Below, piece by piece: positions 32,128 through 44,924 of a DNA stretch of 64,000 bases. Below the pieces are notes generated by a model, which was not told the origin of the DNA, did no database searches, and saw only the letters and a program-made list of their open reading frames with translations. Location: contig JAMWFC010000025.1 of NCBI GenBank assembly GCA_027475525.1, forward strand, positions 434,001 through 498,000, written 5' to 3'. A program made the position numbers and the translations under genes. Position 1 is the stretch's first letter. Each line of letters opens with the position of its first letter. This DNA is from Macrolepiota albuminosa. Lineage: Eukaryota; Basidiomycota; Agaricomycetes; Agaricales; Agaricaceae.

Positions 32128-34950
32128 ACATTGCACGCGATTATACCCACACGCCCTGGCATGAATCAGAATGACGTCGTGACACCACCTTCTGCCTCGG
32201 TGGCCATTCTTCTTTCTATCCCGCACTCTGCGTTGTACGAATGATATACCCCCGTTATCTGTATTGGAAGACTACATCATCACCTCACCATCATTAACGA
32301 CTACACATCATTATATGACATCCACCACGCACGCAGCCCCTCTCCTCTGGCTGCCGTCGTGTAATTGCTGCTGAGGATCACGATCCTCCTCATGTCGATT
32401 TTACGAACTTTTTTTCCTTAATACTTAATAAGCCCTCTTTTGTTCTCCTTACGAAGTTTTCCTTCTTGGTCGAATCGCTCATTGATCGCGAATCCATACT
32501 TTGTGCCTGCGATGCAGCAGTCTACATACGCCTCTGCGCCCTTTATTTCATCTTTCCGCTTTTGCTCTCAAGTTGATAATGCTTTATAGCTAGTGTTACG
32601 ATGTACCAGTTAATCATTTCTTGCTCATTCGCATTACCTAATTCATTTCCAAAATACCAGTAATACTAGTAAAATGGCGATGCTGAGAAGTGGATAAGTT
32701 CTCAACACGAAATGGTCACGTGAATATTTGACTGGTTCGATAAGCACCGCGAATGCGGGAAAAGGCGCTCAAAATTGTTTTCTCCATAGGTCCAGCGAAA
32801 AACTGCAGCTGCAGTTCAAATCGCGCTCATGAGCTTGTGCAAGCATCTTGGAAGGATGGCCAGTAGACGCTATCAATTACAGCAGGAGTTGGTATCCGTG
32901 ACCATCGTGGCAACTCTGGCGAGCCGCACTGCCAAACTTTGACCTGTACCATTTTATTTGTTGTGGAAAAAAGATATTTGAACTGGTCTAACCACCGAAA
33001 GAACTTTTGTGCCTGCCACTCCTGCCTCTGTACCCTCTAATTACCAGTGGTATCTGTGGGTACTCTAACCGCATCCACCCCCCCACGATTCAAAGCAAAC
33101 CTCGTTGTATGCAGTGTACAATGCCGCCGCCTCTCTCCCACTTTTTTTTTATCTCTCTTCTTAATTTTGCTTTTGTAAGTCTGTATATTGCTTTCAACTA
33201 GCGCGTGTTTGGATGCGAAGGAGGAGGCCTCGAGGAGGGATTGATCGCTCGAGGTCGACGTGTCCCGACCGCAGGGTTTGACAGATTCTTAAAACCTTAT
33301 TTTTGTATTGACATGTATATACGGACGCAGGTCTTTCGGAATATTCTACCTGGTCTTTCTCCCTAGAAATTTACCATTTTGTTACCCTGGCGCGTGTGTC
33401 TCACCAGAGAAGTTGTACGACAAAAGGCACTGACTTAGAAGCTTCTTTTCCTTCTCATTTACCCGTCCTGTAAAATGTGACGTAACTTGACTGTTCGGTT
33501 TACTAGCCATCTATTTTCTTGCGTGATCCCGGAAGCGATATCCAAGGTAATGTGGGTGCGGCTGGATGTGACTTGAGGTAAGTGTAGAAATATTGAAGCG
33601 AAGACGAGGAGTAAATCACGATATTGCGCCACATCAATGGAAGAAAGAATTACGCAACGTGAAGCACAGGAAAATTACGCAACTACTGGTACAATATAGT
33701 TTTTTTATTGCCACGAAAAGAAAAGAGCGAAGGATCTTTCTCGCCGATACGCCTGTGCGATGCGATTTCCTGGTGTGATATTATTCTTACAGGCCTACAG
33801 TATTGAGGCATGTTCCGAATTACTCAGGGGAAGGCGATCTCGCTTATTTGGACTATTAAGGTCGGAAAAATAATTACTAACAGAGCAGGGACTGTTTGTA
33901 GATTTTCTAAAGTCACTTTTCATGGTCGCGCCCATAGTGCGAACCTTTGAATGAGAAGATCGAGTACAGCCGCCACCAACTGTGATTGAAAAATTTTGAG
34001 GGTCTTGATCCAATCTTTGGTAAGAGATGGCGTTAGATATATAAAGTCGGAGTATCAACCACTGCATTGATAATCTGCACCCTGTTAGATTAATATGAAT
34101 GCGGTGTACTTCAATTAGCACATGGGTCACTCAGTCGGTGTACCAACGACTGAAGGTGCCCCTGAAATGGGATCCATATAATACATAATTTAATATATTA
34201 TAACTGTATAGTTTATGTCTATACTTCAATCCCTCCGCCGTGGCGGTGTTTGATGATGTGTTCTTTCATGCGCCCCGCGACCCCTTGCCAACAGATGGAT
34301 CTGACAAAGAAGAAGGTTGCATAAATGATGAGCAGTTGGGCGCTGGGACCAGCATATGTCTTAGGTTCCAGACAAAACATAACATGATAATCAGATATAT
34401 GATTGCCCGGGTGCTGAATATACTTATACCTGATCATCAGCAACTATCATTGATCTTCTGAAGTTGTTTCGACCACCATAAGTGGGATAGCTAGGGGTGG
34501 CTCTTAGTTTCAAAGAAAAGTAGAAACAGACACTCAGAAATAGAATTAGTTTACCGCGCTAATTACGACTGCCACAAGTCAGCCGTTGTTTCTGACGGTA
34601 GAACAGGATTATCGGTAAACATAGACACGATACGATGTTCTCGGGACAATGACGCATATGATATCACATGTATATACTGATCTTTGACATGAGTCCAAGT
34701 CGGTCACCTTTAATTAGTCTCTCTGGAAGATGTCCGAAACTTGTTCATAGCCCAGTGATTAAAAACGAACCCTACCTGACTACAAAATCTAACAATTACT
34801 AACCAGTCAACGTCTTATTTATCGTACAAGGAGGAAATCGGGTATGACGATCTGTACAGGGTAAAAAAAGTATTTTACTGGATGTAGTAACAGCCGAGAA
34901 ATCTTAAATACGATGATTGTTACCACAGGGGAGATAGGTCGAGGTCACGA
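32128..34950. other. Intergenic, no gene recognised
   Basis: 2.8 kb between two convergent genes (30607-32127 on +, 34951-36735 on -), so it holds both 3' ends. Open frames are short and unlike known proteins. The composition is ordinary, with no repeat seen. Confidence 0.5.
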
Positions 34951-36735
34951 TCATGGGTCGGGATTATTGAGTACTGGCTTGAACGGTCGAGCACCAGAGA
35001 ATTGAGCGCTCTGACCGGTACTCAGAGTTCTACCAATACTGACACTCTCCGGGCCTGCAAGGCCCATCTGACCAATTAGTTCATCAATCCCGGATATACT
35101 GGGCCCGCCAGCATCTCGTCGGTGAACAACAGACATTACATCGCTGGTTTTTGAATCAGCTGAGAAGCTTGTATCGCTAGAGCCTGTCTTCTGGTGTGTT
35201 TGTGAAGGCGCGATAGAAGCTTCATAGGCAGGTGGGTTGACACGGGACCTGGTCTGAGAATTTCCCCTGAGGGTGTCCCCAGTGACAACATGGGCGGGCA
35301 GTGAATCTGGTGAATCGTACACGGGAATTATTGCCCCGTCCGCTCGTTTTGTATCAGAGAGAGGGGCATCCAATCCGTATGAAGTTGTGTCCGAGGGAGG
35401 CAAAGTAAATGGGACTATGATGTTTTCAGAGTTGGGTTGGGTGTTTGGCAGGGGTGATGTGGACTGCATTACTGATAAATTCACTGGTGCATTGGGAGGT
35501 GGCGAAACAGAGGTGCCGTACGGAATAACTGAGTGGCTAACAGAACCGAAGTAAGACAAAGAATTTACGCTCGCTGTATGAGTGTGCATAGTTCCAGTCG
35601 TAGGGCTCAAGGGCGGCTGGGAGCTTGGAGACGTCGCAAGGCTTCGTACCAATGGTTGGTATCCATAGGGACCAATCACAGACGTCTGAGTTTGGTCAGA
35701 CACTGTCCTTGCATGCTTCGATCCATCGGGGCCAACATGAGTTGATGATAGCTGGATAAGCTTCTGCTTCTTTCGATGCATGCAGAAGGCAAGGCCACAT
35801 GCCAGGGCAATTACAGCAAGCCCACCAATGATGCCGCCAACTATTGCACCCACAGGGCTCGACGACTTGGGCAGCGGAAGTTGATCCTGTGACGGTGCCG
35901 GTGTTTGAACAAGGTCAGGATGCCCTAAAGAGACAATATCAGTAGACACGCGCGTCAAGCTAGAAATCGAATTACCTTGATCATGAATAGTTCGCGCTTG
36001 TTCAATGTTGAACCTCTGATCGTTCCACGTAGAGGCTAAGGGAAATGTAAGAATCATGCTCGCCAGGAAACTAAGCTTTACTTACGATCTGTCCCAGCGT
36101 AGTATGGAATTCCTGTGCCATTGGGTAGCACCTGAGTAGACGGAAAATATCTATCAAAGTTTGTTAATGAGCCTGTTGAGAAATCACAATCCGGCAAAAC
36201 TTACTGGTCCGATGTTTGACCGGAACAGTTCTCAGAATAGGCAGGCCAGCTGACCAAAAGTCAGAAGAGAGAAGGAATTTCGTGGTCCTAAACACTTACG
36301 TGGATACGCTTTCCTCGAAGCCTTGACATACAGTACATGCCGAAATCAGATTATACGCCGCCCATGAACTTGAAAGGGAGGTGAGTCCTACCGCCTTAAA
36401 AGCACATTCTTTCCCTACCAGCCACACTGGGTCACATTGATTCCTGCTGGCGGGTCATAATGGAAACCAGTCATTAAAGGTGGTATAGTCCAAGCTTTCA
36501 ATCGAGAACTTAGTATCTTCCACTAAACGACTTCTAGACAAGACATACAAGGCCCTTCACAGGTTCCGTATACAATAGCCGCCAACGTACACGGAGAAAT
36601 GTTGTTCTCGTTATCAGTCCACTGGAAATCGGACCTGCAGGCTGGGCCCGTGAAAGCGCGTGGCTCTAATCGAGGAGGGATCCGGGCCGAAACAGCCAAA
36701 ACAACTGAGGTCGCGACCACCAGTTGACCGCACAT
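34951..36735 (-). CDS. Single-pass membrane protein with Cys-containing ectodomain (paralogue A)
   Basis: Multi-exon gene from the ATG at 36735 to the stop at 34951. A signal peptide (MCGQLVVATSVVLAVSA) leads to an ectodomain spread over small exons. This includes SDFQW, SSWAAYNLISACTVCQG, TWPAYSENCSGQT and the VLPNGTGIPYYAG segment. One transmembrane helix follows (VGAIVGGIIGGLAVIALACG, near 35850-35780), then basic residues (HRKKQK) and a Ser/Thr/Pro-rich cytoplasmic tail of about 250 residues ending in FKPVLNNPDP. A 51-nt intron near 35925-35975 has no stop and keeps the frame. I know this architecture as a common agaricomycete family, without assigned function. Its paralogue B lies at 51356-53125, same strand. 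The first introns are not placed with certainty. Confidence 0.72.
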
Positions 36736-37269
36736 AACAATCGTTTTCAGCTCGATGTCAAGAGTTCAAAGGATGCGCAAATTAGACCGATGAGTGGACA
36801 GGAGATGGGGAGGGAAGAAAACCGGTGTTCGACGGCCCACCAATCATGAATCATAGTTCCAGACGTGGTGCTTCCTTCATTCCCAAGTGGGAAGCGACAT
36901 GTGGCCAAAACAAACATCAAAAGATTTGGGGTCAGCCGATGTCGGCAATGGCCCAGCGATCTAACCTGATTATCTTTTCTTTTCTTTTCTTTTGTTTTTG
37001 CTTTCCCAATTCCTTCTATCCTTACTACTGTGGACCGCATGTACGTGTGCATATGTCATGGTGTTGATCTTAATGCTATGGTGCAGAGACACTTAGTTAC
37101 CGCTACTTCTGAACAGCGGCGAAATCTGCTGACCAAAAAAACCAGCTCCTTAATATGACAAGAGGCAGGCTCGAGCAACGCAACGTGGTCATTTGTCGAA
37201 TACTCATAGGCTAGGCTGTCCCGCATGTATGGTGCCAGCACAACCGTAGGCTTGCACAGGTGCAATGAA
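36736..37269. other. Upstream region of paralogue A
   Basis: About 530 bases between the gene start and the first recombinase relic. No gene is seen. CpG is present at normal density up to about 37210 and then drops sharply. Confidence 0.4.
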
Positions 37270-37885
37270 AATATGTTACTGCTTCATTGGCCTCTGTTCT
37301 TGACCATGTTTGTGGGCACACCTTGTAGCAGGTACTCCAGGATGGATCCTATCCTGATGATGTGAAACCTGAGCTGCTTGAGCTTCAGCTGTCCTGCAAT
37401 TAACTGAGTCCAGACATTTGGTTGGTGAATGTTGAGGATGTCAGTTGGCAGCAGGTATTACTATGTTTGTATTCAAATAGATTTTTGACCTAGGAGTGGT
37501 TTCAAGAGTCTTCACCAGGTTTCATGTATCTTACTGATAGGCAAAGTAAAGTACAATTCTTCAACTTCACTTGTTGCTTTTGTCTTTGGAATAAAGATGA
37601 TCATGACTTTGTTATCTTCTCCTTGTCTGACTGCACATCTAAGTGCTTGGTTTGAGTTATTGTGTTAAATGCTTTGATGTTCTTCACCATCAACTCATCT
37701 ACCTGTGCCATTGACCAGAACATTGACTTGAGGCAAGTGTTTGTTGTAGTGTCAAGGAGATTATCAAGATTTAGTCTTGCTGCTAGCTGTTCAATCAGGT
37801 CTGTTGTGAAGGGCTTATGTTTTGTCCTTTTTGAAGCCAGGAATGCTTGAGCTGTGGCCCCTGCTGGCCTGATATGAGAGCCTAT
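37270..37885 (-). pseudogene. Tyrosine recombinase relic of a DIRS-like retroelement
   Basis: On the minus strand, 37885-37660 reads PFTTDLIEQLAARLNLDNLLD and MFWSMAQVDELMVKNIKAFN in different positions of one frame. Near 37360-37275 it reads IIRIGSILEYLLQGVP. These are segments of the catalytic domain and the C-terminal IGSTLEYLLRG-type block of retroelement tyrosine recombinases. The stretch between is degenerate. CpG is nearly absent. It resembles the better preserved copy at 46715-48390. Confidence 0.55.
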
Positions 37886-37924
37886 GGACAGAACAGTAAT
37901 GCCTCAGAAGTCTGTTTTGTATTA

Positions 37925-39509
37925 CAGTGGCTCAAAAAACTGTCCGAATGTTTCATACTTTTTGAAAGATGACATTGGCACAGGGGATGGGAAGTACCTA
38001 AAATCCTGATTAAATTATGTAAAATACTATGGCATTGTAGCTACATAATGGACCTAGGCTTATGTAATTAAGATCAAAACTGATGAAGAAATAGCCATTT
38101 TAAAATATTCACTTTTTTGAGCATCTCTAATTTTTCAGGTTTATTCATGTTTTAGTCAGAAACAAGGAGTAGGTTGCATGTGGGAATACAGACAGAGTCA
38201 TGTGACCATGTTTGGATATATTTGGAAGTGGTTCAAGTTGGTTGATCCACATCTTGATCTTTAACTACCATCATGAAACTTATTTCTTCTGCACAATGCT
38301 CTACTGTTGCTTCTCTTTTTGCTCAAGGGTATTCTCTGCATCAGATTGGGGCTCAAACTGTCTAGAGAAGTCTACTATTGGGAGGATTGGTAGAGAGTTG
38401 GAGATTAACAAGGAAAACCATCCTGAAGGCCATCCTGCTAAGCTTACTCTACATGATAAACAGGCTATGGTTTGACAAATCTCAACTGAGAGACCTTGAT
38501 ACAGCTGTCTAGGCCACCAATTTTATCAACAACATCATTTCCAACCCTGTCTCTCCTCAGACTGTCCAGAATGTTTTGAAGGAGGAGGGGTTTCAGTCTG
38601 CTACCAAAAGAAAAGTTCCTATGTTCAAAGCTAGACATCGACAACTATGGCTTAAATAGGCTCAGAAGCATTGAAACTGGACTGTAAAGGACTGGAAAAG
38701 GGTGTTGTAAACAGATGAGACAAAGATTAACAGGATTGGGTCAGATGGGAAGCAGTATGTGTAGAAGCTATAAGGAGAAGGCATTTCAGACCAAACAACT
38801 ATACCTACTGTGAAGCATGGAGGAGGAAATAATCTCATGGTATGGGGCTGTATGGGTTGGAATGGAGTAGAAAAGCTTGTGGAAGTGGTGGGGATCATGA
38901 ATGCAGAGCAGTACTGTGAAATTTTAGATGATGGAGCAAAAGAGAGCTTTGAGAAGTTGGAGATGGAGAAGGGTGCCTGCTACTTATCAACAGGACAATG
39001 ACCCCAAACACAACTCCAAGAGGGCTGACAAGTGGTTTGAGAACAACAACTTTGATGTCCTTTGATGGCCAGCCCAATCCCCTGATCTCAACTCTATTGA
39101 ACATCTCTGGGAGTATTTCAAGGAGCAACTTAGGCAGTATAAAACACCTCATGGTGTGCATGAATTATGAGAGAGGGTTGCAAAGGAGTGGGATGAAATA
39201 CCACCATAGGTATGCCAAAGACTAATAGAAAGCATGCCTAGAAGGATTCAAGCAGTTATCAAGGCAAATGGAGGACATACAATGTACTAGATACTAAAAC
39301 TAGAGATGCTCAAAAAATTGTCTCAATGAGTGAATATTCTAAGATGGCCATTGCTCCATCAATTTGTTTCAAATTACATAAGCCTAGGTTCATTTTGTAG
39401 CTACAATGCCATAGTATTTTATCAGGATTTTAGATACTTTCCATCCTCTGTGCCAATGTCATCTTTCAAAAGTATGAAACATTGGGACAGTTTTTTCTAT
39501 ATATTTATT
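37925..39509 (+). mobile_element. Tc1/mariner element with about 215-bp inverted repeats (dead)
   Basis: The left end CAGTGGCTCAAAA follows a TA at 37923. The 37925-38140 segment returns inverted at 39286-39509 with about 85-90 percent identity by eye, the outermost bases on the right being decayed. The transposase lies between. It is now nested next to a recombinase relic in the CpG-poor block. Confidence 0.75.
38212..39284 (+). pseudogene. Tc1-family transposase pseudogene
   Basis: DDE transposase remains: DNA-binding part near 38340-38460 (TIGRIGRELEINKENH), the first catalytic Asp in TDETKINRIGSDG near 38715, then LMVWGCMGWNGV near 38840, the second Asp in QDNDPKHNSKRADKWF near 38993 and the Glu in WPAQSPDLNSIEHLW near 39065. 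The triad is still visible. At least six stop codons interrupt it, mostly TGG or CAA/CGA-type codons turned to TAG, TGA or TAA, as expected from C-to-T and G-to-A change. Confidence 0.75.
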
Positions 39510-41479
39510 GGGGTGTTTTTGGAGATATAATTTGTTGAGACTGCTATTAGGAGGCTTACAGTTTTCAGCCTTATAATTAAATGTTTATTTTACAGACTGA
39601 ATATGAGTGACCAATCAGCATATGACACAATGAAGCAATGTGACTACTAGTCTCATGTCCAACTAGGAAAAGGAAAGGGTTCTCCAGTGCAGCAGAATTG
39701 AGAAAGGCAACTTGCTGACCAAGCAAGCTGTGACACAGGTAGACAAGAAAAATAGAATGTCAAATAGTGGTATAGCCTAGGCTGCCAAAGTACTATGTGG
39801 CCCATTTGATTGGAATCAGCTGGAGGTTCATGGACTCTGTCCCATAGGTCTGCTGATCTGAATCATTGCTGAAAGAAGAGTAGAGGGGATGGCTATGAGG
39901 TGTAACCAGCATGCTTGAAAAAGTGTTCAGCCAAAGTACTTACTGGATGTGTCCATAATTACCACCCCTTATTGTACTGTAAGACTTAGAACACAGTTAG
40001 CTCAAGCATATGACCCTTCATATAGTTATGTGCATAAAAATAAGTCATTAAAACAAATAAAACTGATTTCTCCTCCTCCTCCTCTGATGCATATTGTGTC
40101 TCTGACTGCTGGTACAGCATCATATCAACATAAGCTACTATTTTTCTTGTAATGCTATTATAATATCTACAATTACAACTTACTAATTTTACAAATGTGC
40201 TATTGTTTATCCTTTCTTTTTAAGAATCTCATTTACATCTGCTATTTAATTACCTTTTGTTTCAGATTTTTTTTTTAAATATTATATGTACAACTACATC
40301 ATATATCTGTCTTAATTATATCAAAATTAGCAAAGTCCTGTTTTAATATATATTAATAGCTTCTATTTTTTTTTTTGAACTTCAACTTGCTTTTCTCCTT
40401 GTTGTTTAGTCAATTTCTTATCATTTGTTTTTAATATTTTCATTTCAATAGCTTCTGGTCTATCTGCTATTGATCTTGTATGCTCTATATAAATGCTATA
40501 CAACATTTTTAAACTGCCATGCATTCTATCTATTTCTGTGTTTTTGACCATACTTAGCTGCATTAAATATTGCTATAATTTTTAAGTTTCATGCTCATAT
40601 TGTTGTCATTTGCATTTTTTAAAATAAGTCATTTGATATCTTCTGTCTCTCTGCTTATAATAGTTTTGCTCAGTCTGCTAATTCCTTTGATTTTCTGATA
40701 GCTTTTATAAGAAAATATAATACAATTAGAAAATTTTAAATGAAAAATCAGTTTCCATGATTAAACATAACAAATATGATAGTAACAAGATTAAAGACTT
40801 GGCATATTTTTTGAGGCTATACTATGGTATATAGAGACTCAACAAAACCAAAGTTCTTTGAGAAAAAAGAAAGAGCTAGATATGAAAATTGATATAGTCA
40901 ATGCATAGTATAAAACAGGCAGCACAAATTTGGAATAAAACTTTGGACAGCATGTTGAGATGACTTGGTTTTAACAGATTTAAATGTGAAGCTGTCACAA
41001 ATTGCACTAGCACCTTCTCATCCCAGAATCACTCTGACTAAACATCAATAGCACAACTCTGGGACTATCTCAACTGACAAAACTCCATGAGCCAAACTTT
41101 TCACTTACTGCTGGGGCTAGAAGATGTTTTTAATAGAAAAAAAAAAGTCAAAAAAACTTGTTATCTGTTTTTTTAGCTTGCTTTTTATTGTAGAAAAAGA
41201 CAAATCTGCTTTGTTCAAAGACTTTTTCCATCAGAAATTGACACATTGGAAATGGCATAACAGATTTTCTCCTAATTTTTTCCTAAAAAAACTGTCAGGA
41301 GACTAGTTTCCAGACCACATCCAACTTTACTCTGAGCTTAGCCTGATGATGCAGCTACTCTTAGCACATCTGAATAACTGCTTAGCCTGTCCTATTCCCT
41401 TTTATCTTCTAGTAGTCAGCCTTGAAGAGTCATATGCATGTGCATGGACCTTACTTAGTATTAATTATTGTTAGTCATA
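39510..41479. other. AT-rich, CpG-poor decayed DNA
   Basis: No intact gene. 40140-40760 is very AT-rich. A 66-codon minus-strand frame (40563-40363) reads like the relic of a charged helical protein, but it has no domain I know. Presumably older repeats beyond recognition. Confidence 0.5.
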
Positions 41480-41723
41480 CTCCATTACACACTGGAGCCC
41501 AATTAGTTAAGCAGTATTAGTAATAGCACAGCCACCAATATAGTATATAAAAGCAGCCTATGGATAGAATATCTCCTGGCTGAACAATAGCAGCATTCTT
41601 CTGGCCTACACATTGAATCTACTGTAAGCTGTCTAGCAATGTCTGACTACTTAATTAGCTTAGCTAGTCCCTTGCCTAACTCTTGTTTGCTTCTATGCCT
41701 ATTTGACTCCTGCTTGTTACCAG
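41480..41723 (+). repeat. LTR-like fragment with TATA box
   Basis: TATATAAAAG near 41540 is followed by a leader-like stretch. The layout is similar to 45150-45300 (TATATAAG), though the sequences are not clearly homologous. It ends where an element 2-type LTR starts. Low confidence. Confidence 0.3.
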
Positions 41724-42610
41724 TAATAGGCTTCTACTCAGGCTGAGCACATTAAAGGACACTATAGGCCTATCGATACTTGTCAGTTTAGAAATTCAAG
41801 CAACCTTCTTGGACACAGGACATTTCTGGCTTTGACACCTCAATACAGGCTGCACCTACTAGTTTCAACTACCATTCATCATCCATTCATCATCTACTAT
41901 TCATTGACTTTAAAAATTCAAGAGGCTCAGGACTCATAGTACTGCTACAATGATGGAGAGGTGACTTGGAACAAACCCCAATCAATTCTGAAAGAGGTTA
42001 GCATTAGGTGCTGCCATTTGTCAAGGTACCTCAATCAGAGGTCTAAAGAATTAAGAATGACAAGACAAGATATACTAAAGCCCAACATTTCAACTTGTCA
42101 GAAAATAGTACAATGTTTAGCATCAGAATTAGCACTCATGGCATCTGTCAAGGATTTTCTGACCATATTCCAGAGTGGCCTGGCCAATCAGACTTACATT
42201 AAAAAGGGAGCAGACTCATACAATTTCAAGTAGTTTTAGAGTTGCCATGGCTAATAGGCTATAATGCCATTGGTCACCATCACCATGTACTGCTGGTTGC
42301 TATTGACAGGTCACCATTAGTTGTAACCATGAGGAGAGGTACTAATTGATAGCACCACCAATAGACTCATTTCTAAAATACAGTAGCACATAGTATAAAA
42401 GATAGCTACTGAATATGTAAATAACAACAAATCATAACTCATTGAGCATCCAGTTACTCTTAGCATTCAAACTGCACTAGCTTGACCTGACTTTGTTACT
42501 AAGTTGGGCACTAGTATTGTCTATATTGTTTTCATTGTTTACAGTGCCATCTATGGGCACATTTTGTTGCACTATTCTTTCTCTTTATAATATCTTTGTC
42601 CAAGCTATGG
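41724..42610 (+). repeat. Decayed LTR of the element 2 family, 3'-truncated
   Basis: It starts TAATAGGCTTCTACTC, against TGATAGGCTTCTACTC in element 2. It follows the element 2 LTR collinearly to AGCTATGGTG near 42610, where a second LTR begins. The last 170 or so bases are missing. Nearly all CpGs are lost. Confidence 0.65.
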
Positions 42611-44737
42611 TGATAGGCTTTTACTTAGGCTGAGTACATCAAGGAACATTATAGGCTTACCAACATGCAACATACTGGAGACTCTAGTTATCCTCTTGAA
42701 CTCAGGACATCTCTGGCTTTGGCATGCTGCTACAGACTTTACTTATCAGTCTCACCCAGCAGTTATTAGTTCTTCAATGCACACTATCCATTGACTTCAA
42801 GAATTTGGGAGGTCCAGGACTCATAGTGCCAATACAACAGCAGGGAGGTAACTCTGACCAAATCCTGATCACTTCTGGAAGAGATTAGCATTAGGCATTG
42901 CCATTTGATGAGGCACCTCAATCAAAAGTCTAAAGAATCAATGACAACAGTAATGACGCCAACTGTGGTTGAATGTGCTAAATATATATGCAGTACAATG
43001 CCGTCTCCAGCACCTGGCATACATAGTTGTGAGGAGTCCTGACAGGGTTCTGGTGTACTCAAGCAGATGTGATAAAATGATGCGCTAGATAATTGCGCCT
43101 CAGGTGCTACCTAGCAAATGGTAAGCGCCATAGCTTAAGCAAAGATAAAGAGAAAAGGATGAGTAGCGCAGCATAATGTGCCCATAGGTGGCACCGTAAA
43201 CAACAAAGACAAGATAGACAAAGCTAGCACCCAACTTAGTGATGAAGTCAGGCAAAGCTAGTGTGATTTGAACGCTAAGTGTAACTGGGTGCTCAAGAGG
43301 TTACAATTTGTTGTTATGTACATGTGAAGTAGCTATTTTATATATTATGCGCTACTGTGTTTTCCAAGATAAGTCCATCTGCGGCACTACCTCTTAGCGC
43401 CTCTCTTTGTGGTTCTTTCTAACAGTGACCTGTCAATGGTAACTCGTTGCACATGGATGATGGCTACCAATAGCATTATGACCTATAGCGACCAACGGTG
43501 ACTCTAAATTGACTTAGAATTATATGGGTTGGCTCACTCTTAATATAATTCTGATTGGCTAGGCTGTTCCGGAGTATGGTCAAAAAATCCTCAACAGATG
43601 CTATGAGCGCTAATATCAGCACTACTTATTGTATCAATTTCTGACAGGTCTAGATGTTGGATTTAAATATATCCTGTGCCACCGTCATTGATTCTTTTAG
43701 ACTTCTGATTGAGGTGCCTCGTCAAATGGCAGCGCCTACTGCTGACCCCTTTTAGAAGTGATCAGAGTTCCCCTCCTGGTTGTTGTGTTAGCACTATACA
43801 TTCTGAGCCTCCTCAGTCCTTGAAATAGATAAATGGAGTGTGCTGAAGGACTGGTAACTGGTGATTAGGGTAAATGGATAAGTTCTGCAATAAAGCAACA
43901 GAGCTAGGGCTGCTCTGTATCCAAACTAGTCACTAGAGTCTCCAGTATATCAAGCGTTGGTTGACCTATAATGTCTCTTGATGTGCTCAGTCTGAGTAGA
44001 AGCCTATCAACGGCACAGGATATACTCAAACCTGACATTTTAACTTATCAGAAATTGATACAATGTTTAGCACTATCATTAGCACTCATAGCATCTGTCA
44101 AGGATTTTCTGACCATACTCCAGAGTGGCCTGGCCAATCAGAATTATATTAAAAAATGAGCAGACTCATACAATTTTAAGTCAATTTAGAGTTGCCATGG
44201 CCAATGGGCTATAACACTGTTGGTTGCCACCATCCATGTGCTGCCAGTTGCTGTTGACAGGTCACCATTAGCTGGGACTATGAGGAGAGATGCTAATTGG
44301 TAGCGCTACAAATGGACTTATTTTGAAAATATAGTAGTACATAGTATAAAAGCTAGCTACTGCACATGTCTATAACAACAAATCATAACCCATTGAGCAC
44401 CTAGTTACACTTAGCATTCAAATTGTGCTAGCTTGCCTTGACTTTGTCACTAAGTTGGGTGCTAGCTTTGTCTTTATTATCTTTGTTGTTTATGGTGCCA
44501 CCTACAGGCACATTACATTGCACTATTCTTCTACTTTTCTATACCTTGCTTAAAGCTATGGTGCTAACAGTCTACTAGGTAGCATCTGAGGCACTCTTAT
44601 CTAGCACATCATTTTATCACATCTACTTGAGCACACTGGGACTCTGTCAGGACTCCTCACAACCCCACACGCCAGGTGCTGGAGATGGCATTGTACTGTG
44701 TAACATCCAGTGCACTCAACCACAGTTGGTGTCATCA
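42611..44737 (+). repeat. Decayed LTR of the element 2 family, split by an inverted LTR
   Basis: It starts TGATAGGC at 42611 and ends CATCA at 44737. After subtracting the insertion at 42949-44009 it is about 1.07 kb, the full LTR length. CpG is nearly absent. Confidence 0.65.
42949..44009 (-). repeat. Solo LTR of the element 2 family, nested and inverted
   Basis: This 1061-bp minus-strand copy is collinear with the element 2 LTR and lies within the plus-strand LTR at 42611-44737. The flanks ACAAC (left) and ACGGC (right) fit a 5-bp target duplication altered by two G-to-A changes. No internal element genes are present, so it is a solo LTR. It keeps more CpG than its host LTR, so it is younger. 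Confidence 0.65.
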
Positions 44738-44740
44738 ATA

Positions 44741-44924
44741 GCGCTTACAGTTTGCTAGGTAGCACTCAAAGCATTATTATCTAGCATGTCATTTTATTAT
44801 AATCATATTTGCTTGAGCACACCAGAACCCTATCAGAACTCCTCACACACTACACATGCCAGGCACTGGAGATGGTGTTGTACTGTGTAATGTCTAGTGC
44901 ACCTAATCACAGTTGGCATCATCA
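44741..44924 (+). repeat. 3' fragment of an element 2-family LTR
   Basis: It repeats the last 180 bp or so of the preceding LTR, from GCGCTTACAG to CATCA, in the same orientation. It may come from unequal recombination or a third insertion. Confidence 0.55.

Noticed and set aside
40363..40563. 66-codon charged minus-strand frame as a gene
   Set aside because: It lies in CpG-poor decayed DNA, has no domain and its upstream codons contain stops.
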